In this document: piece after piece, positions 56,792-64,000 of the stretch | Position numbering within the stretch: position 1 is the first letter of the stretch | How the letters are laid out: every line of letters starts with the position of its first letter | Notes under the pieces: model-generated | The model's database searches: none | What the model was told of the DNA's origin: nothing | What the model saw: only the letters and a program-made list of their open reading frames with translations | Translations under genes and position numbers: made by a program | Assembly: GCA_030248135.1 (NCBI GenBank) | Contig: JASANC010000385.1 | Span: 90,658 to 154,657 of the forward strand | DNA from: Theristus sp. LFF4_11 | Lineage: Eukaryota; Nematoda; Chromadorea; Monhysterida; Xyalidae | Reading direction: 5' to 3' | DNA length: 64,000 bases

Positions 56792-57642
56792 TGGTTAGGG
56801 GGAAAAAATTCCGGATTTTATTAAATTAAAAAAATTAATTCTTTTTACAAGTTAGGTTCGTTCGAAGCGTCTCGTCGAGCTGAGTTCAGCTAGACCATTT
56901 TCAAAACGATCCGAAAAACTATAAGAGCGAAAATCGTGTTTTATTGAAATTTTGTCCATTTCATAGAGGGAAAGTTGCATTTTCAACAGTAAAACCGGAC
57001 AATTTTTGACGTGTACTTGAATATTGAACCGTTCTTAGTTGTTCCTCTTTAGAAAATTACCGAAATTTGACTGTGTTCAAAAATTCCCGTTAGCTGTAGC
57101 TAAGTCGGCAACCCCCGGTCCCCGACACGGTCGCCCCCCCCCCAAGACACTTACTTTCAGGTTCAACCAGCTATGCTATCTGGCACATGGCGAGAGCCCG
57201 CTCTTCAAAACATCGTATCGAAAACACGTACCATGATTTTGCAATCACGTTGCGGGCAACTGACAGACGCAAGTTTAACACGTTAGTTTAGCTTAGCACG
57301 CAAGTTTTAACATGTGGCCATGTTATCGGGTATCTGAAAAACGGTCGTGTGATGTGGTATTGACCAACACCTCCGCTCTAATTGTTTAACAATATATCGC
57401 ACAACTCCATTGTAGACCTATAACATATGCCAATCAACAAGATATCATTTTTATCTCATGGCCTACCGACTGAAAAACATGTTCTAAGTTGCAACAAAAC
57501 GATTTCTGAAACGATATTTCAATTCAGTTAAGTAATTTCAACGCTAAAAATTGAACCTAAAAGTCATCCAAATCGAAAAACATCGATATTTTTTAAAAAT
57601 TTTTTAATTAAAAAAAAATCCGGATCGTTTTTCCCCCTAACC
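56792..57642. repeat. Inverted-repeat element with GGTTAGGGGGAAAAA termini
   Basis: GGTTAGGGGGAAAAAATTCC with ATCCGG-type and AATTAAAAAAATTAA stretches at the left is mirrored at the right by ATCCGGATCG and TTTTTCCCCCTAACC. The interior is AT-rich without ORFs of interest. A TATCTATTTAATTTC...TTTTGACCG stretch just outside the left end recurs near 39030. Confidence 0.5.
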
Positions 57643-58077
57643 CTATTCCGGATGCTCTGCTGAGTTGATTGAGCCATCGATCGTCGAAATCGGCCGAGGA
57701 AATCGTGATCTGGGCGACGTTATGTGTTACGTTATCAGAAGAATGGTCACTGTTAATCATTCGTTAATCAGCAAACATCACAAGATAACCACGAAAAACA
57801 AAAAAAAACTTTATTAACGGCATAAAATCTGTTGGTACCACACCCTATATTCATGCCGACCCAACCCGTTCCATAAATCACACCGTGCGGTGTTTTCATC
57901 GGTGCGGTGTTTTCACCGCTGCGGTGTTTTTTTATACAGAATCGGGTGTGATTGGGTGTACCCCCCCCACCCCCCCTCGTCTTCGGTACTGACCCCCCTC
58001 TAAAATTTGGCAAACACCCCCCCCCCCTCACCAGTACCGTGGGCCCAAAAAGATTTTCGAAGGGGGGGTTTCGAAGT
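57643..58077. other. Junction region left of CTL copy B
   Basis: Contains CGGTGCGGTGTTTT repeats near 57890-57930 and C-rich tracts with a CCGAAGAT-type MITE end (CGTCTTCGGTACTGACCC). No CTL exon 1-3 sequence is present. Homology to copy A starts abruptly at 58078. Confidence 0.5.
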
Positions 58078-58119
58078 GGTTAGTTTGCAGCAGTATCCAA
58101 CGTGAGATGATGAGTGTAC

Positions 58120-58576
58120 GCCTAAGCCTAAGCCTAAGCCTAAGCCTAAGCCTAAGCCTAAGCCTAAGCCTAAGCCTAAGCCTAAGCCTAAGCCTAAGCC
58201 TAAGCCTAAGCCTAAGCCTAAGCCTAAGCCTAAGCCTAAGCCTAAGCCTAAGCCTAAGCCTAAGCCTAAGCCTAAGCCTAAGCCTAAGCCTAAGCCTAAG
58301 CCTAAGCCTAAGCCTAAGCCTAAGCCTAAGCCTAAGCCTAAGCCTAAGCCTAAGCCTAAGCCTAAGTCTAAGCCTAAGCCTAAGCCTAAGCCTAAGCCTA
58401 AGCCTAAGCCTAAGCCTAAGCCTAAGCCTAAGCCTAAGCCTAAGCCTAAGCCTGAGCCTGAGCCTAAGCCTAAGCCTAAGCCTAAGCCTGAGCCTAAGCC
58501 TAAGCCTAAGCCTGAGCCTGAGCCTGAGCCTAAGCCTAAGACTAAGCCGAAGCCTAAGCCGTAGCCTAAGCCGACT
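58120..58576 (-). repeat. Interstitial telomeric array (TTAGGC)n, about 76 units, copy B
   Basis: Same structure as 42800-43430: perfect hexamers, then the same ordered variants (CCTGAG, GACTAAG, CCGAAG, CCGTAG) and the same ending. It is about 175 bp shorter, consistent with repeat-number change after duplication. Confidence 0.98.
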
Positions 58577-58670
58577 AAAACTAAACCTTAAAAAACCCGC
58601 CCATTTCACTTGCTGTAATTCTTCTCAGTGATCTACCGTATCACCCACTATAATCGCAACGAATTCGCAG

Positions 58671-61600
58671 GTATCTATTCTCGATGGACATCACACGCCC
58701 CAGCGACTCACTGTGGATCTGCGTGAAAGAGTGCCCGACTCGGAATCTGTACGATCGATCGATGCTGGTTGAATACGCCGCAACTCGAAACGTTGGCTTC
58801 TGCTCGTATGAAGTGCCGCTTGAGAAATACGCCGAGCAAGACGAATATCCGTCAAGTAACGCCGGACCGTGTCCGGTGGATAGTGTTTTTGAGAGGTTTG
58901 AACGTGATGCGATTTTCTCGAAATAATATCATCTGGAAAATATGTAGCAAGGCACATCAACACAAAATTGAAGAAACGTGCAGTTTTTTGCCTCTCAGAC
59001 AATCTCATAGTTGCCTCAGAAACTTTGGCGTGTAAAAGTGAGTTATTGGAAACTCAAAGGTTATTATTCGAAAGCCATTGAAAAGCCTCTTTGAGATTTA
59101 TGCCGATTTGATATAACCGCCAGTCACAGTTCAAGCGGCTCTCAAAAGCGGTCAATCGCGTTGCGTTATAGCCACGGCCCACGCAGTGATATTTTCGACA
59201 ATGTGGTGAAACTGAAATCGAAAACTTATTCCATATTTTTCTAGCGAACCAATCTTGAACTGGTGCATTCCGAAAGTCGCCTCGGCACTTGGAGACTATT
59301 TTGTCACTGCCATTTTTCACGCCATAAATTCGGTGGACAAGCTGAAGTTGGCGTTGTCTGACGTGGCGTTGCTGTGGCCTCAAATGGTCGCGCTGTGCGT
59401 TCTCTCGTTAGGTTGGATGGTTTGTTATGTTTGCTTTCGAGTATAAATTAAGGTAAAAACAATGCGGTTGACGATACGCAATTGTACTAAATCTGACAGC
59501 AAACTGCTACTACGGTATGCGCCCTTAAATGCATCTAAAAAATGTGTAGCTACAGCTAGCAGCTAGAGCAGTTGACAAAAGTTTATCACGTGACGTCATG
59601 AATTTTGCACCAAAACTTACATTGCGTTTCCACACAGCGCAAAATAAACTTTTACGAAATGCCATTTCGCCAATAAACATCTCGAGTTTGACGTGTGTGC
59701 GAATCATCAAAATGTCAAAATCTTCCAGCGGTCGCTTTGCTCACCGTTCTGCTGATACGATTCGCGGCCGGTCTGGTGGTGTACGTGATCTTCATCGTCA
59801 CCATTATTGCGTCTGCCGGTGCGGTGTTGTTGTTGTTGTTCCGTTTCAACCCAGCATTTGTTTTTTATACACTGATCGGCTAGGCAGCAACTGTTAGGGA
59901 CACAATGGTCGTTTCCGTGGCTCAGTAGAACAACGGTTTGTCTTTCACGGCAAGCAACCGGTCATTGATTGCCCAAAAAGCAACCGGTCTTTGGTTGCCC
60001 AAAAGAACAAGTGCGATGATGTTGCCACTTTTATTTTCGAAACACCACACCGGGCACCCAGCAGGCGCCATGCGGACACCTCTTTTTTGCGTGTCGGGTG
60101 AAGTGTAAAAAAGGCTTTTCAAAAACCCCAAACAGGTGTGAAACTCTCCAAAATGAGTTTATAAAATTCTCGTCTCCAGCCAATCAGCGTTCCGCAATAT
60201 TCTATTCCAATATACCGCCAATCAGATTGATTCATAATTACCTATCCCATCACCATTGCAGTCGTCTCCGCCCTTCTCTGGTACGGTTTCGTTCGATTGT
60301 ACCTGTCGAATCAGGCAACACTGCAAAACGAGCAAGCAACGTCCACGACGCAACCGCTGCGCGACGGCGGTGCGCACGCGATGCGGCTGTTGGTGAAGGA
60401 CACCAGCAACGAGCACACGCTCGTGATATTCGCGCTCATTGCCACCTTGCTCACGGTATATGCGCTGTCCGTGGACGCTTTTATTTGCCTTTATTTTCTA
60501 GTTTTTATTTTTTTTTCGGTTACCCTATTCTCACTTTTTTGGTGATGGCGAGCTTGCCCCCCTCCCCCGAGTGCTTGACACTGATACAGTATGCGGGACA
60601 TGGATACCGCTGGGCGCGGGACAGCTAGGCGGACAAGGTCCTTGTTCGGAGGACATTTTTATAGCGTGCATACCTAGATCGTTGAAATGAAATCAATGTT
60701 GGAAGTTCACTGCGATCATACAAACTTTGGCCGTTGTTGTCGCTGTTGCCGCAGACGAAACAGGTTGATCAACAATCGTCGGGGGAACGTCGTTGTTACA
60801 GCATTTCACCGCTAGCCGGGTTGCACGTGAATGCTGTTCAACGACCGTTCCAGGGACGGGGACCACTCAGACGCTGATGCATTGCAACCCCAAGGCCAAC
60901 ACCTCATTTTCACCATCGTCTGTCTTTGTCGTTCAGCTGCTCCTAGTGCTCGTCGTCATCTGCATGTGGTCGTCCGCTCGTCTCGTCACGGATCTGTTCA
61001 GTCACGCCAGCCGCGCCCTCCAAACGATGCCGTGCCTCCTGATGCAACCGCTGTGCACGTTCGCGTTGTTGTGCGCTGTGTTCGCGTATTGGCTGTTCAT
61101 CGTGTTGATGCTCGCTACGGCCGGTCGGTTTTGGTTCATGAAATTTTTCTTGTTGTTCATCTTGAGCGCAAAAAATTGATTCGTCTCTTCTGAGATCCGA
61201 TTTGATTTTGATGTTCTTTTTAAAAAGCGAACGAAACGTTCAATAGATATCGCTCGCCAGAAGGTTATGTTTGCTGAGCAACCAATTTGGCTGCTTAACA
61301 AAAAGTTCAACCGTTTTGTTGGTGATTTCATTGTTCTCCACTAAATTTCTCCATTGTTGGTTATTTCATTTTGTTCAGGCACATCATACACGCTGCCGTG
61401 AACACAAACCACATTCCCAGTGTATAACCAATAAAACACCCACCTTGTGTTTTCCAAGTTCCTCCAACGCAAATTAATCGCGTCGAATCGTGCCATGCAG
61501 ATCAACCGAGCGGCAGCCGCGCGAACCTGACCAGCATGGTCAGTCCGGCCGTCGTTGAAATGCTGATCGTGCGGTATGACCGCCCAACGTGGGTGACGTA

Positions 61601-63765
61601 TTTCTGGTGGGCGCACACGATCGGCTGTCTGTGGACGGCGGAGTTCTTCATCGCCTGTCAGCAGATGATCGTCGCTGGCTCGGTGGCCATCTGGTATTTC
61701 ACGAAGTTCGCGTGCTTTTGGTCTTCAGGGTTTTTTTCTTGAGCATCTTGATTATTTCTTGCTTGTTGGTTGGTTTAATAAAGATTTTTATGGACATTTT
61801 GCGGGCTTTCGCAAAAATATTCTGACCAGCAAAGTACTTTTGTAAAGTTCTTATCTGACGACCGTAAAAGGGGCATTTATCAACCAGTATTAGTGACCGA
61901 GTAACTAACACAGCTGCGCTTCGTCAAAAACTGCTTCATGAATGCCGCTTAATCATATTTTCAGAGACAAAAAGGGCTTCACCTATCCGATCTGCATCAG
62001 TTATCGGCAGCTGATTACGAGTCATTTGGGCTCGGTGGCGTTTGGCGCGTTCATCATAACGCTCGTGAAACTGCCTCGATTGATCTTGATGTACATGTAC
62101 AAGAAGTTGGTGGACAGGTTTTTTGTATTTTTGGTCACAGTTACTTGTTTGATTTGCAAACAAGACAGGCCCGTTAAACTTTATTACCCGGTCGGGGTAA
62201 AGTGATCGAAACCGTCGGCCCTCAAACCACTTTGCCCCTAGGTGAGAGAGAGAGAGTGGGGTTTAGAGTTTGTCCCTTCTCGCGCCGAGAGAATTGGCAC
62301 ACGGGACACTTAGCCGATATCCTGAACACCTTTGCAAAACCACCGCAATCCGTAGTTTGGTAGCTCCAAGTTACTGGAACGGCTAGAGGGCTACCGATTC
62401 AAAAAACATTTTCAACAATGCATGCTCATGATTCCAACGACTTTATCAGTACTTTTTTTGTAATATTCTTGCCTAAGAAGCGTTTCGGATACGGACAATT
62501 TCAAACCACACGCTTCACTTTAAAAATTTTTTGTTTCCAGAATCAAAGAGAGCAAAGTTCCGTGCCTGCAGACGTGTGCCAAGATGTGCATGTGCTGTTT
62601 GTTGTGCATCGAAAAGTGCCTGCGATATCTGCATCATAATGCGTACACGGTGATTGGTAAGTGGTAACTGATTGTCTGGTGAGATTGTTTGAGAAAGAGA
62701 TAAAGTCTTTAAAAAATATATCTTCTGAATTAAAATTCTCTGCTGAAGTTTCCGAAGACTGGACACTATTAACGTTGCCCATATCACAATCACACAGACA
62801 ATCCAATGTCAGCAGCGCGCGCGTTCGTCGTGTGTGTGTGCCAGTGTGTTTGTCTGTGACCGTGCAACATTGCGGTGTCATATCTATCAAGCACAGTGTT
62901 TTCGAACTAAGACTTTCAAGCCTAAACGTGCATGCTTTTCAGCCATCGAAGGCAAAAGTTTCTGTCCGGCCGCAAAACAGGCCTTTCAAACTCTGGCCAG
63001 TAACCCGATCTACGTCGGCTCGATCAACACTGTCGGGGATTTCGTGATTTTTCTGGCGAAACTCTCCGTTGTTGGGGTGATTGGCGCTGTGGCAGCGTTC
63101 TTGTTCAAGGTAAAAAAACGTTGGAAGTTGAATACTTTTGCATCCATTATTGGCTATACTCACTTACGAGTTCACTGATTTACCAGTAAATTCGCACAAA
63201 TTTGCTGCCATATTGGTTAATCAACAAAATGTTGAGTTTAACGGTGGAACGCAAATATCTAGATACCTAGTTTGGTGAGCACCTATAGGCTGGTCACCAA
63301 AAAACACGAGCATGCATGGTATATGCTATATGTATTAATACACACATGTGGGCTTTTTTAAAACAGAAACCAAAATTTTATATACTTTTAATCTTTAAAA
63401 CAAAAAGTTCAAAACATCATGTTGAGAAATGTTCATTTTCATGCTGTCTTCATGATTGCTCTGTGTCGAAGCGTCCTTTCAGAACACGCCTGACGTGCAT
63501 TTCTGGGCGGTGCCGTTCGCGATCGTCTGCATTTTCGCCTATCTCGTTGCGCACTGCTTCTTTACGGTTTACGAGGTCGGGTGAAGAACCGTTTGGAAAA
63601 ATGATAATTTGTGAAAACCTGTGAAACATGATTTTTTGTAAAATCTAAGACACGTGTTCTTTTCTTCCGCAGATGGCTATCGACACTTTGTTCCTGTGCT
63701 TTGCGGAGGACCAAGATCTGGCCGACACCACAGGGGGCCAATTGTACGCTGACAATGAAATGCAG
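58671..63765 (+). CDS. Choline transporter-like protein, copy B, 5'-truncated
   Basis: Exons equivalent to 4-14 of copy A are intact and in frame: 58671-58895, 59245-59411, 59729-59818, 60262-60455, 60937-61123, 61501-61705, 61965-62105, 62541-62656, 62943-63109, 63483-63575, 63673-63765. Exons 1-3, with the start codon and first membrane segment, are absent upstream; the last exon would lie beyond the window. Coding differences from copy A are few (for example Met to Thr in STTQPLRDGG, Thr to Asn in YADNEMQ), and no stop or frameshift was seen. Without a new first exon and promoter this is a gene fragment. It could also be a misplaced second haplotype. Confidence 0.85.
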
Positions 63766-64000
63766 GTTGCGTGCGCCCTGTTTTACTTTTCAGTAACTTT
63801 TTCGTTCCTTTTTTGTAACTTCTTGCCTTGCACTGCAAATCAGGAAAGTGGCAGAGAAACTGAGAAAACAGTAGGACATACAGAAACAGTTGAAAACATT
63901 GCACTTGTTGAAAGTGACAAAAGAACATTGCGTGTTGGTGTTGTTGCGTCTGCATCATGTTCCCTCTGTCGTAGCTTTTTTCAGTCACTGGAGAAAATGT

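Larger units (their letters stand above)
58078..64000 (+). repeat. Segmental duplication, copy B
   Basis: Nearly identical to 42757-50845 through exons and introns alike, but without the three insertions of copy A. It starts 40 bp before the telomeric array and runs past the window end. Confidence 0.95.

Overview
The window looks like nuclear DNA of a nematode. Two long arrays of (TTAGGC)n, the usual nematode telomere repeat, lie on the minus strand. The protein genes are animal genes split by many spliceosomal introns with ...TTTCAG or ...TGCAG acceptors. The intergenic DNA is full of small TA-flanked DNA transposons. No prokaryotic, viral, rRNA or genuine tRNA gene was seen. Gene models below were built by hand from splice signals, frame continuity and family similarity; coordinates should be good to a base or two where exon phases are stated to close.

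Layout. 1-2402: one unassigned exon, an inverted repeat, and the right part of a transposon ending in a 15-bp minisatellite. 2403-6790 (+): D-2-hydroxyglutarate dehydrogenase, 10 exons. 7052-11535 (-): a rhodopsin-class neuropeptide receptor of FMRFamide-receptor type, 5 exons, with a small membrane-protein gene (9589-10340, +) nested in intron 2. 11536-21300: gene-poor, with C-rich MITEs, Tc1-like elements and a 3.6-kb Harbinger-like element (17310-20925) holding a MADF-domain ORF. 21305-26164 (-): 6-phosphogluconate dehydrogenase, 13 exons. About 26597-29550 (+): serine carboxypeptidase (cathepsin A type), 12 exons, whose 5' end abuts a homopolymer-ridden stretch that may be an assembly error. 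30771-34907 (+): flavin-containing monooxygenase, 10 exons. 36322-41370: inverted repeats, a 148-bp satellite, a Mutator-like element whose terminal repeats are minisatellite arrays, and a 172-bp repeat. 41996-52265 (+): choline transporter-like protein (SLC44/CTL), 15 exons. 53219-55838 (+): small secreted Cys-rich (sushi-like) protein. 58078-64000: a second, 5'-truncated copy of the CTL locus (exons 4-14), running off the window.

The most informative structure is the CTL duplication. Both copies begin at the same 40-bp lead sequence just before an intronic (TTAGGC)n array. Copy A carries three TA-target insertions (44420-45214, 47475-48216, 48271-48729) whose exact empty sites are preserved in copy B. 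The genes are housekeeping and metabolic (pentose phosphate pathway, D-2-HG clearance, FMO, lysosomal peptidase, choline transport) with no sign of being a functional cluster.
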